A stretch of DNA of 64,000 bases from Linnemannia hyalina (taxonomy: Eukaryota > Mortierellomycota > Mortierellomycetes > Mortierellales > Mortierellaceae). Numbering within the stretch: the stretch's first letter is position 1; each line of letters opens with the position of its first letter. A model generated the notes under the pieces. That model was not told the DNA's origin. It saw only the letters and a program-made list of their open reading frames with translations, and did not search any database. The translations under genes and the position numbers were made by a program. Positions 25,540 to 37,408 of the stretch are shown here, in pieces. The DNA is taken from assembly GCA_019671135.1 (NCBI GenBank), contig JAHRHY010000004.1, positions 1,922,001 to 1,986,000 on the forward strand. The letters are read 5' to 3'.

Positions 25540-27233
25540 ATGTCTTTCCGTCCCCCCCGCACCTGCTACACCTGCGGCCAACGTACGTATCTGGGTGGTT
25601 AAATCTTGGTTTGGAGAAGTAGTGGTGGTGAACCAAGTGTGGCGGTAGTGATCGAGAAGGGAGGAGAGTGAACGAGGTGGTAGTAGTTGGGGTATTTTTT
25701 TTTCATTCTTTCACGCGCCAACCAACAACCCAACCTATTCGACCAGCCGACAACCTGCATACACACATACGCTTGCCGATACCTCTCAGCCCAGCTCAGT
25801 CAGTTCAAAACGGCTCCTGCGACTCAACCTTGGGCAGCACCATGACGACCTCTTTCACGATCTCGGCACCCTCGACCCTCCAGCAGCGCCTCCAGTGAAC
25901 TCGTTCCTGCGGATTCAAAATAACCTCGTGATATATTTTGTGAAAACGAGTCATTTATCACCCTCCGAACAACCTACGGCACCAGTCAAAAAATATCAAT
26001 GCAATAACCACGGACGATCCTTATGCATGGAAGATACATACCGTCCCTCCATCTCTACGATATATCGATGACTGCCTCTGCTCTGCTCCTCTGAGGAGGA
26101 TTAGAGTACAGCCGCACTCATTGATATCCTCTTTCATTTTAATATGAAATAAGTCCTTGTTATTATAATAAAGCGAGGCGAGGACGAGGAGGTGTTGTTT
26201 ATTTCCCAATAACATATCTGTCTCATCATCATGATACGTATTGTCATTTTTTGACACTTCTCGACACGTAAAAGAAGGAGGTGGAGGAGGTGAAGGAGAA
26301 GAAGAAAGAGGATGAGTTAACGAGGTGTTGGCGGAGTTTTTTTTTTTTTTACTGTAGTTTACACTTTTTTATGTCTTTGCCCAAGAGTCAATGTTGTCCG
26401 ATTGCTGATATTTGTTTATTTCTTTTCTTTCTCCACATATTTTTTCCTGTGATACCTTATGTCGTGTTTTGCATACGGATCTTTTCTGATTTTGCTTCCT
26501 CTACAAATCATGTCCTTGTCTGTCTGTACACGTACTCGAACATAACAAACAGCCGGCCACCAGGCCCGCGACTGCCAGTCCGCCGGCACTCCCCTCTGGT
26601 AAGTGTCTCATTTCAAACATCTTCGTCCCACGTCCCTTGCTGTGTTCGCATGCTAACAAGCAAATCCTCCTCAACCTCCACCTCTCTCATAGCTACAACT
26701 GCGGTGAGTCTGGTCACATCTCCCGTGACTGCACCGGCGAGCGCAAGGAGAAGTCCTGCTACAAGTGCAACCAGGTCGGTCACATCTCCCGTGACTGCCC
26801 CTCGGCCCCCGCTGAGGGTGCCGGCCCCGAGTGCTACAAGTGCGGCAAGGCTGGCCACATCTCCCGCAACTGCCCCGAGGGTTACTCCAGCGGCGCTCCC
26901 AGCGGTGGTGCCCGCGGCTATGCCCCCCAGGCCAGACAGACCACTTGCTACACCTGCGGTGGTTTCGGCCACATGTCTCGCGACTGCACCCAGGGCTCCA
27001 AGTGCTACAACTGCGGTAACACTGGCCACATCTCCCGCGAGTGCCCCGAGGAGCGCAAGGAGAAGGCTTGCTACAAGTGCAACGAGGTCGGCCACATCGT
27101 AAGTTCCCAGCTCTGGCTAAACCCTTGTTATTTTTTAGGTTTTTGCCTTTTGTGGTGTTGTCCATGGCCCTAACCCCTTTTTTTATATTCTGACCTGTTC
27201 CTCTAGTCCCGCGACTGCCCCCAGCAGGCTTAA
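25540..27233 (+). CDS. GIS2: CCHC zinc-knuckle nucleic-acid-binding protein (Gis2/CNBP)
   Basis: This single-stranded RNA/DNA-binding protein is linked to translation control and stress granules in yeast and animals. Exons 25540-25582, 26553-26598, 26693-27098 and 27207-27233 join to 173 residues. Seven C-x2-C-x4-H-x4-C knuckles can be read: CYTCGQPGHQARDC, CYNCGESGHISRDC, CYKCNQVGHISRDC, CYKCGKAGHISRNC, CYTCGGFGHMSRDC, CYNCGNTGHISREC and CYKCNEVGHISRDC. The first and last are each assembled across an intron. Seven knuckles match yeast Gis2 and animal CNBP. Codon use is extremely C-ending, implying high expression. Intron 1 is unusually long (970 bp). AATAAA lies near 27310. Confidence 0.96.
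25583..26552 (+). other. Long first intron of GIS2
   Basis: A 970-bp intron runs from a GTACGT donor to an AACAG acceptor and is much larger than other introns in the window. Its size and its position directly after codon 14 are typical of introns that hold regulatory sequence. It contains T-rich runs (26338-26350) and no recognisable RNA gene or exon. Small open frames inside are not supported. Confidence 0.75.
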
Positions 27234-27407
27234 GTTTCTTCTTGTCCTACAACAGGCCTCACAAGTGTTGCGAGTTAGAAGAATATGTGCTTTGAAGCGA
27301 ACGAAGTTGAATAAATATAACTTTTGTCTTTGACACCATTCATTACGTTTCCGCCTTGCTCTCTTGGCACGCTTTTGTTTTATTTTGTCTATGTGGTTGT
27401 CTCACTG

Positions 27408-29512
27408 CTACTTTTGCTTCTTTGGTTTGGTGGGTGTTCTTGTGGTCACTTGCATCTGGTTACAGGCCTGCACTAAGAGCTGTTTCCGACCCTGGGGGAT
27501 AGGGTCTGCAGACTCTCGCCGGTCCAGCTCTTCCTTGATCATCAATGCGACCTCCAGACATACCAGTACACACCGCTTCAAACGCAGCGTGAAATCTGCG
27601 GTCTTGCTGAGAGGAAGGATCATCGACCGAATCTCGTGCAACCTGAACACGCTCTTGAAATCCAGGGCATAAAACATTGTCCGGGCATTAAACGACGTTG
27701 ACCCAAACACGCGCATCGACCGAGGCGGCAACAGTCCATCCTCACAGATATCCTTGAGCTGCGACTGGAACGTGTCCCGTAAATCTCTCTTCAGCTTGAA
27801 CTCGTCTTCGGCTCGTTTGCTGGTATCGCTCTGGGTGAGAGCCGATGCCTCGGCTAGGTATATCTGGTAAGGTCCTCGGAAGGCCACGCCGTCGGCCATA
27901 TGTGCTTGGGCTTTGGTGTCCAGGAATGGGTTCCGGTGGGCGTTCTTTCTTTCCTCGACTGCTTTGACTGGTACTTCGAGGTAGCGCGTTTCGACACCTG
28001 CGAGTGTTAATGCTCCTCCGATGACTGTCCATGTCATGTCTGAGAATCCTTCGTGCTCTCGTAGGTCTGCAGGGATTCGGTCGGAGAACCGAAAGTACTT
28101 TGAGCTACAGACAAGTGAAACCAGGAAAAAAAGGAAACATTCACAATCAGCGTCGTTCACATTGGATAATGTACCCCAACATCCGAAAAAAGTGCAGCAA
28201 GGTGGAACACGTACTAGGAGTAGAGAATACCATGAATGTATTCAGCAACTGGATCCTGCATAGACTCGGCGCGCGACGCAGCCAGGGAATCGTCAAAAGA
28301 ATGTCGATCATTCAGCACCCTCGCCACCACATCCGCCAAACTTGGCCAAACCTCGTGTGGTGTCTGTATAGGCGAAATATCAACCAGCGCCGCACCTAGC
28401 TGCTCCGCCGTCAAAGTGAGCGCGAATCCCGACTGGCCGCTCAAATCTGCAATGTCGTCGCGTGCAAGTTCAAAGATCTGCTGGTTCTTGGATTGATATG
28501 ATCGGAAGAGTTCTAGGATGTTGTGCCCTTCTGCGGTCCATGAGATCTCCTGGTTCACGCGTGAGAAAAGGTCGAGTCCTGGTTGGATCAAGATAGTAAA
28601 TGTTAGCGTTCTTCCAAGTTTATGATGGCCAAGGTGGACCAGAGGTGGGTGAATTTACTTATGGGAGGTGTTTCTGGCAGGTCACCGATAACTCCAGGGT
28701 CTGCCTGTTCTCCTGGATCATCAACTATCCTTGTCTTGGCATCAACTGTTGCGTCTTGTGTACGCTGTGGGCTTGTCTATGATGGTGTACAAAAGTGTGA
28801 AAGAGCACAGATTGAGTACGCGCTTAACGCGAACGAAGAAAATAACAACACCCCGGGTTTGTTTTCGCGCATACCTTCAGCGTTCCAACGTTCTTCCTTT
28901 GCTTCTTCTCCTTTACATCCAAACCTGACGATGGTAGATGGTGCTTTCCCCCCTTCGGCAATAATCCTACAACAAAAGTCAATAATTAATTACCCTCAAA
29001 CGAAACGAGAAAAAAAAACGACGCGTCAAGTTTTACTTATGCTCTCCTCCATTACCTTCAGCAAGTTTATCACCAGCCTCCTTATTCAACTGCAACATTC
29101 CTCTCTGAATGCTATTCGTCGCCTGGCTCCTCAACTCTCTCAACTGGATATGGTCAAACGCCGTCCGCATCGCCGCAAGATTTGTACTACCACCGCCGCC
29201 ACCTGAAAGCTTTTGTGCATGCTTCTTGATAGCATCGGAGACGAGGGAACTGGACTGGATGTATTTCAGGTCACGGATATAAGCGGCATGGTAGTTCTCG
29301 ACAGAGTCTTGGTCCTTGGAGTTGCTGAGATATGCGACGAGGTCACCCCAGTGCCGGGCGGCGTAGGTGTGGAAGAAGTGGCCGAGGACTAGGCTTTGTG
29401 GGGCTGGGGTGTCAAGTGGCGAGGACGAAGAGGAGGAAGAGGAGGAGGAAGAAGAAGGAGTATGAGAATGGGGAGGTGTTCTGGGACTAGGTATTGGTTC
29501 TTTCGGCTCCAT
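27408..29512 (-). CDS. Uncharacterised 575-residue protein with possible nuclease-like core
   Basis: I do not recognise this protein. Five exons (29056-29512, 28875-28966, 28659-28776, 28215-28578, 27408-28104) join with matching phases to exactly 575 residues, so the model is sound. The N-terminus is disordered, with a run of 12 serines and a Gly5 run. Residues about 225-343 are mostly helical (VNQEISWTAEGHNILELFRS, FALTLTAEQLGAALVDIS). Near residue 415 the pattern HMADGVAF, then YQIYLAEAS, places D415 and E429 as in the D...E-x-K core of PD-(D/E)XK nucleases, but the lysine position is serine. The stretch SMRVFGSTSFNARTMFYALD and the lysine-rich end (TRTPTKPKKQK) follow. The nuclease idea is inference. 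It may belong to a lineage-specific family. Confidence 0.75.
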
Positions 29513-29934
29513 GGTGGAATCGGTTATGGAATGAGGATAAGGAATGAACGAAACGATCGAAATGGAAAGAATAACTCAGAAAAATACGAAATTGAGTCTG
29601 ATCACTGCTTTTTTTTTTTTTTTTTTAATTCACTCAAGCGAAAGTCATGTTTGGACGAGTTTTTTTTATTGAACATCCTGCATCCACTATTGTACAAATG
29701 AATGAAGAGAAGAACTAACACTGTTAGCGTTGGTCCTAAAACAAACGCGTGCACCCATCAGTAGATATTTTGATCAAGGTGGTACCTTGATTCCGTGCGG
29801 GGGCGTAGTTACGCGCTAACCTTCCTCCATAATGTGTGATCGTCAATCCTGCCCCGAACACCAGGGCATCTAGTCCAGGAGGTGATCAATGAAACAAAAA
29901 AGAGGAAGGAAGAAAACAAATACAAGGCTACTAA

Positions 29935-30003
29935 GTGGTTGCAATTCCAAACCGCTAAGGGTACCCTGGTGCGTCGCGCAGAGACAGCAGGGCAGACAAC
30001 CAC
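29935..30003 (+). repeat. Hairpin repeat unit 1
   Basis: Outer arms GTGGTTG (29935-29941) and CAACCAC (29997-30003) pair perfectly. Inner arms CCCTGGTG (29964-29971) and CAGCAGGG (29985-29992) pair except for one G-G mismatch. The apical loop is 13 nt (cgtcgcgcagaga). The same layout occurs in units 2 and 3. Confidence 0.75.
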
Positions 30004-30077
30004 TTTTACCGTTCAGTCGAACGAACAGCCTTGCACAATCTCCAAAGAGGACAACAAAAGGTAACAATACCGCTCCA

Positions 30078-30126
30078 TAGTTGCATACACCGTTGCGTCG
30101 CGTAGAGGCAACGGAGCAGACAATTA
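30078..30126 (+). repeat. Hairpin repeat unit 2
   Basis: The outer arms TAGTTG (30078-30083) and CAATTA (30121-30126) pair with one G-T wobble. The inner arms CCGTTG (30090-30095) and CAACGG (30109-30114) pair perfectly, although the bases differ from units 1 and 3. The 13-nt loop is cgtcgcgtagagg. The lead-in CCGCTCCATAGTTGC matches that of units 3 and 4. Confidence 0.75.
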
Positions 30127-30237
30127 CTTCTGCAGAACTGGCCCCAGAAAAGGTGACCACAGGTATATTCGGCTGAACAGTTTCGCTCGCTCAAACAGGG
30201 AAGAATAAAAAAAAAAAGAGAGGACAAAGCTGCTCCA

Positions 30238-30304
30238 TGGTTGCGATTCCAAACCACAAAAGGTACCCTGCTGCGTCACGGAGAGACAACAGGGCAAGCA
30301 ACCA
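30238..30304 (+). repeat. Hairpin repeat unit 3
   Basis: The outer arms TGGTTGC (30238-30244) and GCAACCA (30298-30304) pair perfectly. The inner arms CCCTGCTG (30266-30273) and CAACAGGG (30287-30294) pair except for one C-A mismatch. The 13-nt loop is cgtcacggagaga. The sequence after the hairpin (accgaactggtcc) also resembles that after unit 2. Confidence 0.75.
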
Positions 30305-30427
30305 CTTTCACCGAACTGGTCCTTGTAGAAGACCACAGGTCCTAGCAATTGAGCTGTTTGTACACTCTCGAGGATAAACGCAAGTGGAAGTATAACAAAT
30401 AAACATAAACATAAAAGAAACGTATAC

Positions 30428-30490
30428 AGCTGCTCCATGATTGCAGGACTCTGATGCGTCGCGTAGAGATTCAAGCTGATGAACAGCAGG
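30428..30490 (+). repeat. Degenerate hairpin repeat unit 4
   Basis: The lead-in CTGCTCCATGATTGC and the 13-nt loop cgtcgcgtagaga (30457-30469) are kept, but the arms on either side no longer pair. This looks like a decayed copy of units 1-3. Confidence 0.6.
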
Positions 30491-31196
30491 CACGATGGAA
30501 GAAAACTGCAGTAAGGAGAACAATAACAACAGAAGGGCAAAGAAAGAGACAAAAAAGGGGAAGAGGAAGCTTGTTAGTGACTTGACGGCCACGGCATCCT
30601 GCAAAGGCGTCCTGGTGGTCCCGATGGTCCTGTAGATGGTCGATGGTGGTGGAGAGAAAGAAATGATTGAGCAGGAAGATGAAGCGGACTTGGGCGAGAA
30701 AATATGAATAGTCACGTGCATTCTAACAGATGATAAAAGATTTCGACTGATGAACGTTTGATCCTTCCTTTCGCAAACGTATTTGTATGTAACCGGGAGA
30801 CACCACGACCGATTCTTGTAGTGGATGAACGAAGGAGTGAACCCATCGATGGGGCGCCAGAAATTATGTTTTGCGCCTTCAGTACTCTATGAATCATGCC
30901 CCAGATACACTGGGACCTCAACAGACCGATACAGGATGGATCGATGGATGGCAACTACCACCGACGGATGTTTTACCTTATTGGACCTTTACCTCACTGC
31001 TGGTGTAGTAGGCCTATAGATCTTGCGCCGTGAGAGAGGGATCCTACTTCACCGACATCACACTTGAAGACAACTCCATCCGGTCACTCAGGAAGAAACA
31101 ACAACCTATCAGGAGACAACCACCTACAACAACACCATCAGATCGCAGTACTCATCAACCCAACGCTGTCTACCCTCGCTCCCTTCTAGTTTCGCC

Positions 31197-32391
31197 ATGT
31201 CTGGATTGCCCGCTATTCTCAAAGCCACCGAGGAGGACATCAAGCTCCTTCTCTCTGCCCAGTCCCACATGGGTACCAAGAACTGCGATGTTCACATGGA
31301 GCCCTACGTCTTCAAGCGTCGTGCTGATGGTAAGCACCCCGGGGCGATACCGAGATTTTTCAGACAGGAGTCAAGCGAGCAAGGAAAAGGATTAGGATCA
31401 GTTTAGGCAGGACAAGTGGATCTGTCTGGGAGAGAATATGTTTGTCTGACGGCTATTCAGCGATCGCTGTAGTCGCCAGTACCACTGGACGAGCTGGTAC
31501 AGGAGAGGACCATGGGCAAAGACTGTCCTTGCTATCTCGCTCTGTGTCCGTCGACATAGGGTTCAATTGATCCGTAAAGAACAACAACACTCGAGGGGCC
31601 GGCAACATACAGGAACAGGGATTGGGAAGTTCAATACGAGAGCCAGGAACAGAGAACACTATCATCGACGGAGCAGTAACTAACTCGACTCTGCTATCGC
31701 GCGCAACCACATTCGATTAGGTCTCCACATCATCAACATCGGTAAGACCTGGGAGAAGATCGTCCTCGCTGCCCGTATCATTGTCGCCATCGAGAACCCC
31801 GCCGATATCTGCGTCATCTCTGCCCGCCCCTACGGTCAGCGTGCTGCCTTGAAGTTCGCTTCCCACACCGGTGCCCAGGCCATCGCTGGTCGCTTCACCC
31901 CCGGTACCTTCACCAACTATATCACCCGTGCCTTCAAGGAGCCCCGTTTGATCATCGTTACCGACCCCTTGACCGACCACCAGGCCATCAAGGAGGCTTC
32001 GTACGTTAACATCCCCGTTATCGCTTTCGCCGATACCGAGTCTCCCCTCCGTTACGTCGATGTTGCCATCCCCACCAACAACCGCTCCAAGCACGCCATT
32101 GGTCTTGCCTACTGGATGTTGGCTCGTGAGGTTCTCCGCCTCCGTGGCACCATCTCCCGCTCCGCCCCCTGGGATATCATGGTTGATATGTTCTTCTACC
32201 GTGATCCCGAAGAGAAGGCTGAGGAGGAGGCCGCTGCTCTCGCTGCCGAGAAGCCCGTTGAGGCTGAGGCCGAGACCGGCACCTGGGCCCCTGGTGAGGC
32301 TGCCCCCGTTGCCGCTGCTGGCGACTGGACCGCTGAGGATGCTACCGCTGACTGGTCCGCTGCCCCCGTCACTGACTCCTGGGCTGCTTAA
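31197..32391 (+). CDS. RPS0: 40S ribosomal protein S0 (uS2, RPSA family)
   Basis: This small-subunit ribosomal protein is needed for 20S rRNA processing and 40S assembly. Exons 31197-31329 and 31721-32391 give 267 residues. Family sequence is clear: [114 protein letters not shown] and [20 protein letters not shown]. The acidic C-terminus carries Trp-centred repeats ([26 protein letters not shown]), as in the RPSA family. Codon use is strongly C-ending, consistent with very high expression. AATAAA lies about 30 bp after the stop. Confidence 0.97.
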
Positions 32392-32824
32392 ATCCAGACT
32401 GGTTCACTCTAGTCAATTAATAAATGTCTTAAGCATTTTTCATCACGCGAAACAAAACGTTTGCATTTGACGTTCAAGAATGTTGTGTATTTTTTTAGGG
32501 GGTTTTGAATGAAGTAAGAGTCGGCCGTTTATTGTCTTCGCAGAGCCTTATTTTTTACGTGAGTGCAAGTTTGGTGGCGCGTAAACGCCGCTCGCTTTTT
32601 TTTCTCTCGTGATGACTTTGGCTCTTTTACTCCTCTACCCCATCGCAAAACCAACTATCCTACAAACTAGAGTAAACCAAGAATCAATACCCCCATTCCT
32701 ATCTCAACCTATTCGCCATGACAAGCTGCGGTGCTTCTTGGTTTGAATGGTTTTATTAATAAATGTCCCGTCATTGTTTTGTTGAACCAATATGTTCATC
32801 CTCCGAGCATTATGGCCGTCTATT
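32392..32824. other. Convergent 3' region between RPS0 and SPT16
   Basis: A 433-bp spacer between two genes that end toward each other. It contains the RPS0 poly(A) signal near 32420, T-rich runs (32489-32500, 32596-32605) and, at the right, AATAAA-like and TTTATT sequence near 32750-32762 usable by both strands. No gene was seen. Confidence 0.5.
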
Positions 32825-35800
32825 TTAGCGCTTTCTCTTCTTCTTTCTGTCGTTGTCAGAATCAGAGTCAGCCTCGCGTTTGGATCCTCCAAACTTCTTG
32901 TCATCCGCTATAAAGAGAGTCGAGAATGGTTGTTTTAGTATTAGACACGAACAGAGTAACAGACATGAAAGTCAATCAAACCCAACAGTAACCAAAGCAC
33001 AATGCATGCGAATTACCTCTCTTGGCCTTCTCCTCCAATGCATCCCAGTCCTCTCCAGACTCTTCATCCTCCTCTGATCCCGAATCCGAACCACCAATAT
33101 CGTTCGATGCGTCCGATGCATACGTGCTCTCGTCAGACGATGATCCAAAATCGCTTCCTGATGCCTCAAACTCGGACGCAGACTCCTCAGAATCCTCAGC
33201 ATCCGACTCGATCGCCAAGAACGACCAACCACCCTCCTTGTAGAACTCGGCAGGATCCTCCTGAATCGTCTTCATAATGGGTCCCCAGTTCAGGTTGACC
33301 GGTCCCTCATAAAAGACAATATCCATGGAATCTAGCCAGTCCTTGACATTGTCGAGTTGTGACATGGGAATCGTGTTGACGTGGATAGGAGCCTGGAAGT
33401 AATCCTTGAATGTGAAAACCATATCAAAGTTCTTGAGACCAAACTGGATACGCTCCAGATGGACGACCTCGACATCGGCAAGAGTGACGACAAGGAAGGG
33501 AGCTTCGCTCAGGTGGACGAGACAGTCCTGTGTGGGCTTCAACAGAACGTTGGTCCTGAAGGGTACTCCGTTGAAGGCAAGATCGCGGAATGGAACATCG
33601 ACCTCAACCTTGTTATCGCTCTGTAATAGGAAGTCGTAAAATGAAGTTAGTTCAGTTGCAATGTAAAAAAAATATGAGAGCACTCGACAATGAGGGGTTC
33701 AGCAAAAATAAGAGTTCTTACCAACTCGGTAATCTTCTCGCCAAACTGCTTGAACTCTTTGTTGAGAGCGGCGCGGCGCTTGCGTTCCTCCTGTTCAGAT
33801 GCCAACTCATCCTCATCTCCATACACATATTTCCGGCGACGGTTTCCAGTCTCATCAAACTGTGCATCTGAAGCCTCTCTGTAAAACTGGACGTGCTCGG
33901 TCTTCTTCTTGCCAATCATGATAGGGTTCTTCAGCTGGCAGTGAATCAAAACGATCAGCTCGCCATCACAGGGCTGGAAGAAAAGGTGCTTGATGTTGTT
34001 GAAGAGAACATCGATCCTATTTTCGTTCCTAAGAGGCGAAACGTAGCGAAGACCGTTCGAGTGGATCTCAAGCTCACCGGACCGCTTTCCGTCCAACCCT
34101 GGGCGAGCGAAGACATCGGGAAGTCTTGGAGGACGCTTGCCCTTGACTTCAATCAGCTTGTCCTGCTCAACAATGTCAGCCATCTCCTTGCGCTCCGACT
34201 CCTTCTTGACGGCGTTCTTCTTCAACTCCAGGATCTGGTTGTAGATCTCCGACATCCTTGGGCCATCGGCGCTCCTGAAAGAAAGAGCACGCACGAAGTT
34301 GGCGTTGGGGTTGTCGAATGGCTACATCGTTACAATTACAATGATTGTGTGCGTATTAGAGGATTTGCTCATAAGAATACGATGTTGCCAATATCAATTC
34401 ACGAAGCGTTTGACTGCTTACCGTGTCGTCCTTCTTGCCGGGCTGTCCGGGTGTGATAAAGTTGAGGCGCAGGTAGAAGAATTCGCCTTCGTCCGTCTTG
34501 GTGACCTTTTGAAGGGTCGAGATGTGGAAAGGAACTGGGAGTCCGTAGATTGGCAGTACCAAGGTGTCGTTCCTCTGGTCGACAATAATCCTCAGGCTGC
34601 TGACTTCCTTAGGTAGTGCTGACTCTCTCTTATAACTCTCAAACTTGCGGAACACGCTCTTGGCATTGTCCTTCTTCAAGCTGCCAGCATCACCGTAACG
34701 CTCGAGACCCTCAGCGTGCTTCTGTTCTGCCAAAATTTTCTGATGCTCCTTTCTCGACTGATCCTTGCTGGCCTCATCAACTTCACTGCGAAACTTGGTG
34801 TTCAAGACAGCAGACTTGGCAGCGCGGGTGTGAGCGCCTGACTCCTTCTTGACTGGTTCCTCCTCCTCCTCTGCTGGGTCCTTGAAGAAGTAAGAGACAT
34901 CCGACAAGCTGGTGTCACACACCGTCAGAAGTTGTGGCGATTCCTGTGTGACTCTGATAGTATCGATCAACAGCAGCGAGTACCTATATGAGCAACGAAT
35001 GAAAGCCGACATGTTAGAGTTCATTCGAGATTAAGCAATCGATACGTTTGATAAGAAGCAACTGAAGGTCAAGACGTACTTCTTGGACTGCTCATCCTCA
35101 GCCTTGGGGTTATCGATATCCTGGAAACCGACAGAGACGCTGAAGATCATGTCACGCTGAAGCTCCTTTGTGTTCTTGCTGTTCAAGAGATAGCTGGACT
35201 CGCGGAACTCCAAACCAGTCTAGTGTTCGTGAATGGAAGTCGCAGTAAAAAGTCAGTCTCTTTGGAACGTTATCTACACCGCAGTTTGCCATGCATTCAG
35301 TTCCTTCAAATACAAATACTTACGCCGAATCCCAAGTTCTTGACAAACTTCTTCTCCAGCTCAGGACGTTTGTTTCTGATGTAGTCGATTGCCCGGCTGT
35401 AGATATCCTTGATCTTGGTTCCCTCCTTCATAGATTCGAAAACCTTGCGCTGTACATCCAAAAGAAAGGTGTAGTTCTTCTCCTGAGTCTTGTTGGGGTC
35501 GATCAAGAATGTACGTCCAATGTTGGAGCAATACGACTTGTAACGGACACCGAGGGAGCAAATAATGGTGCCGGCGTGTAAATCTCTGTCGTTCGAAACT
35601 GCCGAAGTCTTCAAATCATAGTCGCCTCCACTTTGAATGATAGGAGTGTAGCACCACTCGGGGTTTCCTGATGCCGCCTAATATATCAAACACAAAGTTA
35701 ACCTGTCAATATCTGAATTTGAGTCTCAATTATAATATTGGCAAACGTAAGTCATCCGCAAACTTACATCCGCTGGGAACTTGAGCTTTTTGAACATCTT

Positions 35801-37168
35801 TTCGTCTAAAAGAACATCCTCGGTCTTCTCGGCAAACTTCTCGTGTGTGATCTTGCGCTCCTCATCAATAATCTTGGACATCTCATCAATGAACCAGTTC
35901 TTCATCAGGAGCGAGCTCAGTCTGGTGGCGCTCTTGGTGTAACGCTATGAAACCAAGAGATTAACGGTTCAAAAACGTTCTCAGTTAGCGATTTGAAATA
36001 GCCAGTACTTCCAAAATGACATATACTCCAGGTATCCAGTAGTCGAGTATGTGACATACCAGCTCTTCGTCATCCTTGATAGCAAAGACATCGGCAAAGC
36101 CACCCGACACATCAACGTTCTCAAAGGGCTTGTTAGAGCCCTCCAGAGCAACCTTCCATGCGTTGGCGAAAGCTCCTGTCTGTGTATCCTTTGCGAAAAC
36201 ACCGACTCGGTTCTAAATAACAGTGTCGGGATTGTGTAAATGTCAGTCATACTGCGCCAACATCGAACATGACGACAAAACATATCACTCCACATGAAGT
36301 TAAAGCAGCAACCAACAGTAAAAACATACTCCGTGCTTGGCCATAATGTCGGTCATCTTTTGGAACAGCTCCTCGTTGTGAACCTCATCCTTGGTGCGGG
36401 CGTGAATCTCCACTGGGAACTGCTGACCCTCCCACTGCTTGAGCGATTCCAGGATCTTGGCTACATACACGTGCAAGCATGGAATACAATTGTCGAAGGC
36501 GTTAGTGACTACTGCGCAGATGTCCATTGAAGAGTTTACGACGTCATTGCTTGTGATGTTGTTGTCCAAAAGTCACCTACCTTTCTTGCTTCCAGTGACA
36601 ATGTGAAGAGCCTCGGGGGTGAACAGCATCAGCGTCTGGGTGAGTTCGTATCCGAAAAGCCAGATCTAATAATAACATCAAAGAGAGGTGGGCGCCGTTA
36701 GTACAGCACCAATGGGTAAACTGACAAGTGTCTCTGCCCCCCCTGCAAACATTTTTTTTATGTGGTGGCGTTTCCTTCAGATGTCTTCATTTGTTATTTT
36801 TCCTTACCTGCAATGCAGTTGTCTTTTGATACACGTTGTCCTCATCCGTCATGTCACCCAAAACAACGAGCAGACTATTGACATTCTGGAAAGAGTCATC
36901 GGGACCGTTTGATTTCTAAAGTGTGTCGCAAGAAGGATTGGCAAGTGGAGAGAGGGTAATGGAATCAGTATTAACGCGTCGTTTCAGTGTGTTTACAGTT
37001 GATATAAAAGCCGAGGTTTGGTTTGAATGTGAGTGTTATTGTTGATGAAGGTGAATTTGTTGCTAAAGTCGAGTAGGAAGGGGGAATCGGCACCTTCCAG
37101 TGGTTGACGAGTCCTCTAGCCCTCCTGTGGAACAGGCGGGCATCGATGGACACCTCGGTTGATGGCAT
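32825..37168 (-). CDS. SPT16: FACT complex histone chaperone subunit Spt16
   Basis: This is the large subunit of FACT, which takes apart and rebuilds nucleosomes during transcription and replication. From the start [18 protein letters not shown] the N-terminal aminopeptidase-like domain runs through many small exons, including [17 protein letters not shown] and [20 protein letters not shown] sequence. The dimerisation and middle domains follow: [100 protein letters not shown], then [20 protein letters not shown] and [14 protein letters not shown]. The C-terminus is the expected acidic Ser/Asp/Glu tail ending in a basic KKKRKR. Ten or more exons. Confidence 0.95.
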
Positions 37169-37408
37169 GGTTAGAAAGTTGTTGATCACAGAGGTGAGCG
37201 CTGCTGTCTATTCAAGAACGACTACTTTATGGTAGTGCCACAAGCCACCCGCCTATCATCTATCATTCAACCGTCACGGTTAATTCCTTGCTATATTGGA
37301 GATAATGGACAAATTTTCTACCATATTTCTTCCGTGGCCTTTGCCACCACTCTCATGCTTTCCATTTCCAACATTCCCGCTTCTTGTAACTTTTTATAGT
37401 CGTAGCAT

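Larger units (their letters stand above)
29513..31196. other. Non-coding block with hairpin repeat array, upstream of RPS0
   Basis: A 1.68-kb stretch without a supportable protein gene between the orphan gene promoter and RPS0. It contains a T-tract near 29609-29627, four diverged copies of a hairpin repeat (29935-30490), purine-rich sequence (30490-30700) and the RPS0 promoter and leader (to 31196). The repeat is not explained by either neighbouring gene. Confidence 0.6.

Noticed and set aside
26613..27095. Open antisense frame of 160 residues across GIS2, Val/Ala/Gly-rich
   Set aside because: It is the antisense of the zinc-knuckle repeats. Its regularity comes from the repeated GGCCACATCTCCCG codons.
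30236..30260. tRNA-derived SINE, because GGTTGCGATTCC resembles a B box
   Set aside because: No A box at the right distance and no cloverleaf; the outer arm explains GGTTGC as half of a hairpin.
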